NCBI GenBank assembly: GCA_947074245.1
Contig: CAMTOW010000002.1
Location: 1-23,075, forward strand
Origin: an uncultured Bacteroidales bacterium
Lineage (GTDB): Bacteria > Bacteroidota > Bacteroidia > Bacteroidales > JAUNSR01
Direction: 5' to 3'
DNA length: 23,075 bases
Part shown: positions 1 to 7,007 of the stretch, one piece after another
Position numbering within the stretch: position 1 is the stretch's first letter
How the letters are laid out: each line of letters starts with the position of its first letter
Program-made: the position numbers and the translations under genes
Notes under the pieces: model-generated
Databases searched by the model: none
What the model saw: only the letters and a program-made list of their open reading frames with translations
What the model was told of the DNA's origin: nothing

Positions 1-129
1 GGGTATCGTAACCGACAATAAATCTTCACCGGCCAATTTTGAAACGATCAAAAACACAAAAGTCATGCAGAACAATATGAATCCGATCTTCTTAAAAGAA
101 TAAGGTAGCAGATAGTTGGATGTTTTCAT
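1..129 (-). CDS. N-terminal fragment of a membrane protein of unknown function
   Basis: A reading frame starts with ATG at 129 and runs leftwards off the window edge without a stop, giving 43 residues. It begins MKTSNYLLPYSFKKIG, followed by a strongly hydrophobic stretch (about residues 16-31, rich in F, L, I, V) and then KLAGEDLLSVTIP. This looks like a short positively charged cytoplasmic N-terminus and a first membrane helix, so an inner-membrane protein is likely. A good Bacteroidetes -7 box lies 28 bases upstream. It is divergent from the lut operon. I do not recognise the family from this fragment; a transporter or ABC permease subunit is possible but unsupported. Confidence 0.6.
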   Translation of the reverse strand, partial: MKTSNYLLPYSFKKIGFILFCMTFVFLIVSKLAGEDLLSVTIP

Positions 130-156
130 AATCTCTAGTTTTAGAATTAGTTCTCT

Positions 157-164
157 CAAAAGTA
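157..164 (-). promoter_or_regulatory. Probable -7 promoter box for the divergent membrane gene
   Basis: Read on the minus strand the bases are TACTTTTG, an exact match to the Bacteroidetes -7 consensus TAnnTTTG, ending 28 bases before the ATG at 129. No clear TTTG -33 box is visible at the usual distance. The box overlaps the left arm of an AT-rich inverted repeat (159-201). Confidence 0.4.
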
Positions 165-201
165 AAGTTTACTTGTCATTAAAACAAGTTTATTTTACTT
201 T
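159..201. repeat. AT-rich imperfect inverted repeat over the divergent promoter
   Basis: Arms 159-176 and 184-201 (18 bases each, 15 of 18 pairing) flank a 7-base loop. The outer parts AAAGTAAA/TTTACTTT and the inner parts ACTTGT/ACAAGT pair perfectly. The repeat overlaps the -7 box of the leftward gene, so it may be a regulator site. It is AT-rich, and chance structure cannot be excluded. Confidence 0.4.
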
Positions 202-320
202 TTGTTGCGTATACTAGATATTTTATATCTGAAAATATTAGGAATTTCAGTTTTTATCGTTACCGATTTCTGAAAATAAGATTGGAGAATTCAAATTTCC
301 TGCAACACCTCGCAATGATT

Positions 321-404
321 CACAGTTGTGATCCATACGAACCACAGTTGTGGATGCAATGGAATACAGTTGTGATTCGTAGTGATCACAACTGTATTCC
401 ATTG
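321..404. repeat. Four-copy 22-base-spaced motif array ending in a perfect 20-bp inverted repeat
   Basis: The near-palindromic 10-mer CACAGTTGTG occurs at 321-330 and 343-352, as TACAGTTGTG at 365-374, and inverted as CACAACTGTA at 387-396. The centres are 22 bases apart each time. The third and fourth copies are the inner part of a perfect inverted repeat: arms 357-376 and 385-404 (20 of 20 pairing), loop 377-384. Spacing of about two helical turns puts all copies on one DNA face, as expected for cooperative binding of a dimeric regulator. There is no T-run after the stem, so a terminator is unlikely. It lies 130 bases before lutA and 192 bases before the divergent gene. It could instead be a copy of a dispersed intergenic repeat family. 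Confidence 0.75.
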
Positions 405-533
405 ACATACCAAACCCAATCCGGCAGATATCACCTGCTATTTACCTGAAAGACAGATAACATTCTGATCCGACCAAACTTTTAGTACAAACAGGATGTT
501 AGTAATAAATCTATACCTATTTAAACTCAATTT

Positions 534-1283
534 ATGAAAATAGCATACTTTGTCCCCTGCTACATTGATGCGTTCGCACCTCAGGCGGCGATATCGACGT
601 ATCAGCTGTTGAAACGATTCGATCAGTTAGATGTCGATTTCGTGGGACGAGCGGCCTGTTGCGGCTTGCCTCTTACCGATATGGGATACAGCAAACAAGG
701 GTGTAAGATCGAGAAGAACTTCACCTCTATGTTTTCCGGCTATGATGCCGTCGTAATCCCTTCGGGAATATGCGCCGAAGAGATACGCGATCACTTCAAT
801 GCCATTGAACAGACCGAAGAGGTGATACGCCTTCGTGAAAACGTCTACGACATCGTCGAGTTTCTGCATGATTGCCTTCAGGTAAAAGCGTTGCCCTGGG
901 CCAAGTTTCCACACAAGGTGGGGCTTCACAACGGATGTCATTCACTTCGTTATCTGAAACATGCCCGACCGACCGAGCTGATGATCCCCGAATTCTCTAA
1001 AACCGGCGATTTGCTGAGTTTGGTGGAAGGGCTTGAGATCGCTTACCCCACTCGCAAAGACGAATGTTGCGGATTTGGAGGTACGTTTTCCGTCTGGTCG
1101 CCCGGATGTGCCGGACAGATGGTGGAAGACAAAGTGAACGACTATGCAAGAAACGGAATCCAATACGTTACCTCGGCCGACTTCACCTGCCTGCTCAATC
1201 AGCAGACGGCAGCCGACAAACTCGGTATTCCGCTCAAAACATTCTTTATCGCAGAAATCTTAAACGGGAGCGCAGTATTATGA
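534..1283 (+). CDS. lutA: Lactate utilization protein A (Fe-S oxidoreductase, CCG domains)
   Basis: This 249-residue protein belongs to the LutA/YkgE family, one of three subunits of the iron-sulphur L-lactate dehydrogenase that oxidises lactate to pyruvate. Two cysteine-rich (CCG) domains are visible: an N-terminal one with FVPCYID (Cys9) and CCG at 42-44, and a C-terminal one with LHNGCHS (Cys135) and ECCGFGG (178-179). In this family such motifs bind a non-cubane or 4Fe-4S cluster. Length matches the family (about 240 residues). No signal peptide is seen, so it is cytoplasmic, perhaps membrane-associated through partners. It is first in a five-gene operon; its TGA overlaps the ATG of lutB (ATGA), indicating translational coupling. 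Confidence 0.93.
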   Translation: MKIAYFVPCYIDAFAPQAAISTYQLLKRFDQLDVDFVGRAACCGLPLTDMGYSKQGCKIEKNFTSMFSGYDAVVIPSGICAEEIRDHFNAIEQTEEVIRLRENVYDIVEFLHDCLQVKALPWAKFPHKVGLHNGCHSLRYLKHARPTELMIPEFSKTGDLLSLVEGLEIAYPTRKDECCGFGGTFSVWSPGCAGQMVEDKVNDYARNGIQYVTSADFTCLLNQQTAADKLGIPLKTFFIAEILNGSAVL

Positions 1284-2674
1284 AACAGGTGAATCAAGTA
1301 AAACTGAGCGAATCGTTCCTCAAGGATGACGCTCATCGCGAAAGTCACGACAAAAATCTATGGGCTGCCCGAATGCGAAGAGACGAGGTCGCGCGAAACA
1401 TTCCCGAATGGGAAGAGATGCGTGAACTCGCATCACGCATCAAAATGCATACGTTGGCCAATCTGGACACTTACCTGGAGGAGTTCGAGAAAAACGCACT
1501 GGCAAACGGAATCCACGTGCATTGGGCGAAAGACGCGCAAGAACACAATGAGATTATCTATCAGATTTTTGCCGAACATAACGTGAAAGTCGTAACCAAA
1601 GGAAAATCGATGCTGATGGACGAGTGTGGAATGCGTGAATATATGGGCGAACGGGGCATTGAGATCTATGAAGCCGATTTGGGCGAACGGATCCAGCAAT
1701 TGGATGACGAACCGGCGTCTCATATCGTAATGCCTGCCATTCATAAACTTCGGGGAGACGTATCCCGGCTGTTTGCCGAAAAACTGGGAAGCGATCCGGC
1801 CAAAGATGATCCGCATTACCTCAACTCGGTGATGCGCGCCGATATGCGCAAGAACTACATCCGGGTAGACGCCGGAATGAGCGGAGTGAATTTTGCGATT
1901 GCGGAAAGCGGGGGAATATTGGTGACCACCAATGAAGGAAACGCCGACATCAGCGCCAACGTGCCGCCGCTGTATGTAGCCAGCATGGGTATCGAAAAGG
2001 TGATTCCGCGCGTGAGCGATGCCGCCTTATTCGTCCGTTTGCTTTCGAGAAGCGCGCTGGGGTTTCATGTAACCCAATACACCTCTCATTATCACGGCCC
2101 GCGCGAAGGGCAGGAGATGCATCTGGTGATCGTCGACAACGGACGGAGCGAACGGTTGGGCGCTCCGGAATATTGGCAGGTTCTGAAGTGCATCCATTGT
2201 GCGGCTTGTATGAATACCTGCCCCGTTTATCGGAGATGCGGAGGTTTGAGCTATGACGCTATCTACATGGGACCGATCGGAATCGTACTCGAACCGAGTT
2301 ATGATCTGCATAAATACGCCCAATTGCCATACGCCTGCTCGCATTGCGGATCATGCGGAAACGTCTGTCCGGTGAAGGTTCCGATTCCGGAATATGTATT
2401 GACCTGGCGTAAGATCCTGGTGGATCGCAAAGAAGACCTGCTGACGCACCGTCTTCAGATGGATCTGGGTGCGATGGTCCTCAACAGTTCAAAAACCCTT
2501 GAGATGGGACTGAAAGTGGCGCTCAATGCACTCCGATATATCCCGAAAGGGGTCATGGAAAGCGGTGTCAATCCGTGGGCGGAACATCATACGGATCCGC
2601 TCCCACCGAAAGAAACGTTCCGGGAATGGTATCGCAAACAGGAAGAAACCGATGAAAAACCCAATAAGCAATGA
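1280..2674 (+). CDS. lutB: Lactate utilization protein B (LUD domain plus 2x[4Fe-4S] ferredoxin domain)
   Basis: This 464-residue LutB/YkgF homologue is the electron-transfer subunit of the LutABC lactate-oxidising complex. The N-terminal two thirds is the LUD domain (about 60-290, with the conserved region around SGVNFAIAESGGILVTTNEG). It is followed by two ferredoxin motifs: CxxCxxCxxxC at Cys304, 307, 310 and 314, and again at Cys353, 356, 359 and 363, enough for two 4Fe-4S clusters. The frame is open upstream to 1064, but that extension lies over lutA and resembles no LutB N-terminus. The start MKQVNQVKL at 1280 overlaps the lutA stop by four bases and gives normal family length. The stop overlaps the lutC start in the same way. 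Confidence 0.95.
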   Translation: MKQVNQVKLSESFLKDDAHRESHDKNLWAARMRRDEVARNIPEWEEMRELASRIKMHTLANLDTYLEEFEKNALANGIHVHWAKDAQEHNEIIYQIFAEHNVKVVTKGKSMLMDECGMREYMGERGIEIYEADLGERIQQLDDEPASHIVMPAIHKLRGDVSRLFAEKLGSDPAKDDPHYLNSVMRADMRKNYIRVDAGMSGVNFAIAESGGILVTTNEGNADISANVPPLYVASMGIEKVIPRVSDAALFVRLLSRSALGFHVTQYTSHYHGPREGQEMHLVIVDNGRSERLGAPEYWQVLKCIHCAACMNTCPVYRRCGGLSYDAIYMGPIGIVLEPSYDLHKYAQLPYACSHCGSCGNVCPVKVPIPEYVLTWRKILVDRKEDLLTHRLQMDLGAMVLNSSKTLEMGLKVALNALRYIPKGVMESGVNPWAEHHTDPLPPKETFREWYRKQEETDEKPNKQ

Positions 2675-3264
2675 GTATGGAAAATACGACAAGTTCACGA
2701 AACTCGATTTTGGCGGCGATTCGAAACGCCCGCCCGCAGGCGATCGACTTACCGGAAGTGCCCCATTATCAATTCGAGGGTGACCGGATCGAATCGTTCA
2801 AGACGTTGCTTCACGGTTTTGACGGCCGATTCGTCGAATTCGAAAATCGAGCGGCAGCAATCGATTATCTGAATCAGAACCTGGATAAAAGCCTAAAGAT
2901 ATTCTCTACGTTGCCCGATTATCCGGGCACCATCACCAACGCGGATTTCAAAACCCCTCATGATGCCAACGTCATTCATTCGTGTGTGTCGGAAGGCGTT
3001 TTCGGAGTCGCGGAAACCGGGTCGATCTGGGTGACCAACCGATCGCTTTCGTTGGCGGCTGCGGCCTTGTTCAGCACCGACCTGTATCTTTTGCTGGACA
3101 AAAGCAAAATCATAGGCAATCTGCACGATGCCTATCGGATCGTTGATTTCAAAAACGAACAGTACGGATCGTTCTTTACGGGACCATCGGCTACGGCAGA
3201 CATTGAGGCGATCCATGTGACAGGCGCCCAGGGTGAGATCAGTCTGACCGCGCTGTTGTATTAA
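2671..3264 (+). CDS. lutC: Lactate utilization protein C (LUD domain)
   Basis: This 197-residue protein is a LutC/YkgG homologue, the small LUD-domain subunit of the L-lactate oxidising complex. Family signatures are the SRNSILAAIRNA N-terminal helix, GVAETGSIWV at 112-121 and the C-terminal GPSATADIE at 171-179. Its ATG overlaps the lutB stop (ATGA). An alternative in-frame ATG lies two codons later at 2677 and cannot be excluded, since Bacteroidales starts seldom carry a strong ribosome site. The next gene follows after 19 bases. Its exact role in the complex is less well defined than those of LutA and LutB. Confidence 0.93.
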   Translation: MSMENTTSSRNSILAAIRNARPQAIDLPEVPHYQFEGDRIESFKTLLHGFDGRFVEFENRAAAIDYLNQNLDKSLKIFSTLPDYPGTITNADFKTPHDANVIHSCVSEGVFGVAETGSIWVTNRSLSLAAAALFSTDLYLLLDKSKIIGNLHDAYRIVDFKNEQYGSFFTGPSATADIEAIHVTGAQGEISLTALLY

Positions 3265-3283
3265 CTCTAATAAATTTTCAGAT

Positions 3284-4813
3284 ATGTCTAATCACGCAGG
3301 TAAATTAATCGTCCGTATCCTGGAGAAATCAGGCGTTAAAAACGTGTGGGGAATCACGGGCGACAGCGCCAACTTCATCACCGAAGCGTTATTCGAAAGT
3401 CCGATCAACTTCATGCACGTTCGTCATGAAGAAGCGGCAGGAATGGCTTGTGGCGCGGAAGCAGAGGTAAGCGGAGGTCTGGGGGTATGCATCGGTTCTT
3501 GCGGACCGGGAGCGCTCCATCTGATCAACGGATTATACGAAGCCAACAAAGAGCACAATCCCGTATTGTGTCTGGCAACACATATCCCGAGCGGAGAGAT
3601 CGGGACCAATTATGTACAGGAGACCGACGTGTTCAATCTATTCACCGATTGCAGTGTCTTTTGCCAATACGTTCAGTCGGTCGAGCAACTTCCGCGAATC
3701 ATGGGGATCGCGATGCAGACGGCAGTGTCGCGGAAAGGAGTATCGGTATTGCTGATTCCCGGAGATATCTCTTCGGCGGTGGTAAAAGGGGATCTCAATC
3801 TGAAATACACACCGCATTATACGGAAGAGGTGATCACGCCTTGCCCCGAATCGGTTCGGGAACTGGCGGATTCGATCAACCGTTCGGAACGCGTCGCGAT
3901 CATCGCCGGAAAAAACGCCGGTGTGGCAGCCAAAGAGGTGACGGAACTGGCGAACCTTCTTCAAGCCCCCGTGGGCTTTGACCTGCAAGGCAAGGCTACG
4001 TTCGAATCGCTGGTAAAAAACAGACTCGGCTGTTTCGACAAACATTGCAAAGACTATCCGGTGGAGATGCTTTCGAAAGCGGATCTGATTCTGCTGACAG
4101 GCGTGGAGAATCCCTATATGAGCGGTATCCCTCCGAAAGCCCGAGTAGCATATATAGACGGTTTTGTGGATAACATCATAAAAAGCCACAATACGGATCA
4201 TACGATCTACGGGGCTCCGGACGAAACGCTACGACTTCTGATACCGCTGCTTGATTCGAAAACCGATAGCGGATACGCTTCAGATTGCGAATCGTATTAT
4301 TCGGAATTCAGAGCCCGTACGGAAGAGACGGAGGATTCGATCACCTATCGGCGCTTGATGCGTTCGCTTGACGCGCGGATCCCGCAGGATGCACAGATCG
4401 TAGCCGATACGGGACCGATTGCGGAAAACGTCGGACGTTATCTAAAGGGAAGCGGAACGCGGAAGTTTCATTATTCGCATAGTTATCAATCGCCGGGCGC
4501 TACATTGCCGTTGGCGATGGGAGTACGCAAAGGTTGTTCCGACGAACAGGCTGTAATCGCTCTTTGCCGATACGACGGAATACAGCGATTTATGGGGGAA
4601 CTACTTACCTTGAGGCAATTAGGATTGAATCTGAAAGTTGCGGTTATAAACGAAAGCATAAATACCAAACCCGACCTAAGCAGACTGGCCGGAGCGTTAG
4701 GTCTTGAATCGAATCGCCTTTCCAACCCGGATGATCTGGAGGAAGGGCTGAAAAAATGGCTCGAATCAGACACATGCGGATGTATACAAATAGATGTTTT
4801 ACCGAATCAATAA
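3284..4813 (+). CDS. PoxB-like thiamine-diphosphate enzyme subunit with a degenerate cofactor-binding C-terminal domain
   Basis: The three-domain order of pyruvate oxidase/acetolactate synthase enzymes is visible. The N-terminal pyrimidine-binding domain closely resembles E. coli PoxB: GITGDS at 23-28, the catalytic-type Glu49 in RHEE, GSCGPGALHLINGL at 71-84 and Gln112 in VQETD. The middle domain (about 185-330) lacks the recognisable FAD-site sequence of PoxB (RGK..YDNP..GMTGL). In the C-terminal domain the GDGGF...NN motif reads RYDGI...NE: the metal-binding Asp is Tyr430, the metal-binding Asn is Glu457, and about 25 residues after it are missing, as is the PoxB-type C-terminal tail. At 509 residues it is about 60 shorter than PoxB. 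Alone it probably cannot hold Mg-thiamine diphosphate. It starts 19 bases after lutC and ends 10 bases before its paralogue, so I infer it partners that protein; a purely structural role is the alternative. Confidence 0.8.
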   Translation: MSNHAGKLIVRILEKSGVKNVWGITGDSANFITEALFESPINFMHVRHEEAAGMACGAEAEVSGGLGVCIGSCGPGALHLINGLYEANKEHNPVLCLATHIPSGEIGTNYVQETDVFNLFTDCSVFCQYVQSVEQLPRIMGIAMQTAVSRKGVSVLLIPGDISSAVVKGDLNLKYTPHYTEEVITPCPESVRELADSINRSERVAIIAGKNAGVAAKEVTELANLLQAPVGFDLQGKATFESLVKNRLGCFDKHCKDYPVEMLSKADLILLTGVENPYMSGIPPKARVAYIDGFVDNIIKSHNTDHTIYGAPDETLRLLIPLLDSKTDSGYASDCESYYSEFRARTEETEDSITYRRLMRSLDARIPQDAQIVADTGPIAENVGRYLKGSGTRKFHYSHSYQSPGATLPLAMGVRKGCSDEQAVIALCRYDGIQRFMGELLTLRQLGLNLKVAVINESINTKPDLSRLAGALGLESNRLSNPDDLEEGLKKWLESDTCGCIQIDVLPNQ

Positions 4814-4823
4814 ATGAAGTGAT

Positions 4824-6548
4824 ATGTTAGTCAAAGATCTTTTAATAGATGCATTGAGCCGGTATGGAGTAGAAAGAGCCTATGCCGCCGACAGCGAAGA
4901 GGTGACATCGCTTCTTCAGGCTTTCGGAGAATCTTCCATCGAGTTGGTGAAAGTGGCTCACGAAGAAGCAGGCGGATTCGCAAGCGGTGCGGACGCGGCG
5001 TTCAGCAAACGTATCACGGCTTGTATCGGCAATTTCGGAAGTGGCAGCGTACGATTTCTGAACGGGTTGTATGACTCGGCTCGAAACGGGAATCCGATTC
5101 TTCTGATCGCCTGCCAGACGAAGCAGAAAAACATCGGATTCGAAGGGGACAAGCAGATTGATTTCAAACGCTTGTATGCTTCGTGCAGCGTTTTCTGCGA
5201 AGAGGTGGAAAGCGTAGATCAAATGCCGAAACTGATTCAACAGGCGCTTCAGGCAGCTTGGCTGAAAAAGGGACTTTCGGTGATCGTAATACCGCTCAAT
5301 ATGCTCGCTGAAGAGGTAGACGTAGCCGGTTACCGCGAAATAAAACCGGTAGCGCCCGCTCAGATACGTCCTTCGGAAAAGGAGATCGACGCGATTGCGA
5401 AACTGATCAATGAGTCGAAGAAACCATTCATATACGGCGGGGCAGGGTGTGAATTCGCTCACGATGAGGTGATGCGTCTTGCGACCTTGTTAAAAGCTCC
5501 CGTAGGATGGGCATATCGCGGAAAACATTATTTGGATTATGAAAATCCTTGTCCGGTGGGTATGACCGGTTTGCTGGGAGAAAAAGCGTGTATGTATGCC
5601 ATGCACGAGTGTGACCTGCTGTTGCTATTGGGGACATCCATGGCGTTTACGAATTTCTATTCGGATCGGGCTCGGATCATACAGATCGATTTGGACGGCA
5701 CGAACCTCGGAAGAAGACATTGGGCAGACGTAGGCGTGGTGGGTGATGTGAAACTGTCGTTGGAACATTTGTTGCCCCTGGTTCGGGAGAAAAACGATAC
5801 CTCATTTAGCGAATCCTGCATGAAACACCGCCGCGAGGATCTGAAACATTTGGATCATATAGCGATCCAAAAAGCGGATAATCCGCATCATATCTATCCG
5901 GAGTTTCTGTCGAAAACCCTGAACGAACGAATCGCGAAAGATGCGATCGTCGTCAGCGACGTCGGTTCGCCGTGGGCTTATATGGCGAAATACATCGACA
6001 GCTTCGGTTCGCGCAAACTTTACCACTCCTGTCTGCACGGAACGATGGCGAATTGCCTGTCGGATGCCATCGGAGTACAATCGGCGATGCCGGACAAGCA
6101 GGTAGTCGCAATGTGCGGAGACGGCGGATTCACAATGCTGATGGGGGATATTCTGACGGTAAAGGAGCGTAATCTGCCGATTAAGATCGTCGTATTCAAT
6201 AACAAGCGACTGGATTTCGTAGCATTGGAGATGAAAACATCGGGACTGATTGATTATGGGACAGATCTTCTTGCGGGAGATTTTGCCGCGGTAGCGGAAT
6301 CCCTCGGAATGAAAGGAATTGCCGTTCATACGCCGGGAGAACTCGCATCCGCCATAGATGACGCTTTAGCCTTCGACGGCCCCGTATTGATCGATGTCGA
6401 TGTGAATCCGAACTCATTGCTGATGCCTCCGGTTATCTTTAAGGAGCAAACGATCGGCTTTGCCGAATACATCTGGAAAGCTTTCACCGAAGGGGAACGA
6501 AAAACGCTGGAAGAGATGTTTGAAGTGAACTTTCCGAGACAGTTATAG
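4824..6548 (+). CDS. PoxB-like pyruvate oxidase subunit (FAD- and thiamine-diphosphate-binding)
   Basis: This 574-residue protein is full length for pyruvate:quinone oxidoreductase (E. coli PoxB is 572). The FAD domain keeps YRGKHYLDYENP (231-242), GMTGLLG (246-252) and IIQIDLD. The C-terminal domain has an intact CGDGGF (431-436) with FNN (458-460), the Mg-thiamine diphosphate motif, and then DFVALEMKTSG. It ends with a PoxB-like tail (about 535-574) resembling the segment that in PoxB mediates lipid binding. The N-terminal domain keeps the catalytic-type Glu47 (AHEE) but is altered elsewhere: the GITGDS loop of its neighbour reads AADSEE, GPG is GSG (72-74), and the substrate-side Gln is replaced (FEGDKQID). 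The likely reaction is oxidative decarboxylation of pyruvate to acetate and CO2 with electrons to menaquinone, probably with the preceding protein supplying the N-terminal half-site. The exact 2-oxoacid substrate is inferred from the lut context. Confidence 0.83.
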   Translation: MLVKDLLIDALSRYGVERAYAADSEEVTSLLQAFGESSIELVKVAHEEAGGFASGADAAFSKRITACIGNFGSGSVRFLNGLYDSARNGNPILLIACQTKQKNIGFEGDKQIDFKRLYASCSVFCEEVESVDQMPKLIQQALQAAWLKKGLSVIVIPLNMLAEEVDVAGYREIKPVAPAQIRPSEKEIDAIAKLINESKKPFIYGGAGCEFAHDEVMRLATLLKAPVGWAYRGKHYLDYENPCPVGMTGLLGEKACMYAMHECDLLLLLGTSMAFTNFYSDRARIIQIDLDGTNLGRRHWADVGVVGDVKLSLEHLLPLVREKNDTSFSESCMKHRREDLKHLDHIAIQKADNPHHIYPEFLSKTLNERIAKDAIVVSDVGSPWAYMAKYIDSFGSRKLYHSCLHGTMANCLSDAIGVQSAMPDKQVVAMCGDGGFTMLMGDILTVKERNLPIKIVVFNNKRLDFVALEMKTSGLIDYGTDLLAGDFAAVAESLGMKGIAVHTPGELASAIDDALAFDGPVLIDVDVNPNSLLMPPVIFKEQTIGFAEYIWKAFTEGERKTLEEMFEVNFPRQL

Positions 6549-6630
6549 GGAAAAAATCTTGTAATCGAAACCGGAGTCGACCTTGAAGAGTGGACTGATC
6601 GGACTGAAAAGCAGGAATTTATACGATAAA

Positions 6631-6685
6631 AAGAGAATCGCTCGATGTTCCGAATCACGGAATGAGGGCGATTCTTTATTTTTTT
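6631..6685 (+). terminator. Terminator of the lut-pox operon
   Basis: The stem AGAATCG (6634-6640) pairs with CGATTCT (6669-6675), extended by CTC/GAG with a small bulge. An inner TTCCG/CGGAA hairpin sits inside, and a T-rich run (6675-6685) follows. It lies about 85 bases after the last stop codon. Confidence 0.7.
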
Positions 6686-6788
6686 AATCACCGAAGCTTC
6701 GGTATGAATCAAGAGACGTAAGAGTGGAAATAATGATATCGGGGAGTAAAACAGGGATCGTTTAGCAAATATCAAACCGATATAAAAC

Positions 6789-6815
6789 AAAAAAGTCTGC
6801 ATCACTGCAGACTTT
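6789..6815 (-). terminator. Terminator of the tRNA-Asn transcript
   Basis: Arms 6792-6801 and 6806-6815 form a perfect 10-base-pair stem with a 4-base loop. On the minus strand a T-rich run follows (complement of 6784-6794). It starts five bases past the tRNA 3' end. Confidence 0.85.
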
Positions 6816-6819
6816 AAAG

Positions 6820-6893
6820 CTCTTCAGGCTGGGCTTGAACCAGCGACCCCCTGATTAACAGTCAGGTGCTCTAACCAACTGAGCTACTGAAGA
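6820..6893 (-). tRNA. tRNA-Asn (anticodon GUU)
   Basis: The full 74-base cloverleaf folds by eye on the minus strand. The acceptor TCTTCAG pairs with CTGAAGA, the D stem is GCTC/GAGC, the anticodon stem CCTGA/TCAGG encloses CTGTTAA with anticodon GTT, the T stem GCTGG/CCAGC encloses TTCAAGC, and the discriminator base is G. No CCA is encoded: the bases after the discriminator read CTT, so CCA must be added after transcription. It is transcribed opposite to its flanking genes and has its own terminator. Confidence 0.97.
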
Positions 6894-6949
6894 GTGTTTA
6901 AGCAAAACCGTTTAGCTTTTTTCGTATTAGCTTTCCTTATTTTGCATTG

Positions 6950-6957
6950 CAAAAGTA
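6950..6957 (-). promoter_or_regulatory. Probable -7 promoter box for tRNA-Asn
   Basis: On the minus strand the bases read TACTTTTG (TAnnTTTG consensus), with ATTG 20 bases upstream as a partial -33 box. It would give a leader of about 50 bases before the tRNA 5' end at 6893. Confidence 0.5.
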
Positions 6958-6980
6958 ATGCAGGTTTTCGAATTATGCAA

Positions 6981-6988
6981 TATCTTTG
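6981..6988 (+). promoter_or_regulatory. Probable -7 promoter box for the PfkB-family kinase gene
   Basis: TATCTTTG matches TAnnTTTG exactly and ends 19 bases before the ATG at 7008. The -33 region is poor (TTTT rather than TTTG). It is divergent from the tRNA promoter 24 bases away. Confidence 0.55.
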
Positions 6989-7007
6989 ACAAAAAAATTT
7001 TTAGAAA

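Larger units (their letters stand above)
130..533. other. 404-base divergent intergenic region
   Basis: No credible gene is present. From left to right it holds the promoter and AT-rich inverted repeat of the leftward membrane gene, an AT-rich stretch with a small palindrome around 218-232, the 22-base-spaced motif array with its 20-base-pair inverted repeat (321-404), and about 130 bases leading to lutA. I found no exact TAnnTTTG box in front of lutA, so its promoter is not assigned. Confidence 0.6.

Noticed and set aside
321..404. CRISPR array candidate in the 22-base-spaced motifs
   Set aside because: The conserved core is only about 10 bases, the last copy is inverted, spacing is too short for repeat plus spacer, and no cas genes are nearby.
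357..404. Rho-independent terminator at the 20-bp inverted repeat
   Set aside because: The stem is perfect but no T-run follows on either strand, and no gene ends just before it in either direction.
402..430. TTGACA sequence as an E. coli-type -35 box for lutA
   Set aside because: Bacteroidales primary sigma factors use TTTG/TAnnTTTG, no matching -10 box is present at the right spacing, and the TTGACA partly overlaps the palindrome arm.
1064..1279. N-terminal extension of lutB by 72 residues
   Set aside because: The extension lies entirely over lutA in another frame, is rich in Arg and Cys without LutB similarity, and the ATG at 1280 gives the normal family length with ATGA coupling.
3284..6548. 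A single pyruvate oxidase gene broken by a frameshift or stop
   Set aside because: Each reading frame contains its own N-terminal, middle and C-terminal domain with independent start and stop, so these are two paralogues rather than halves of one gene.
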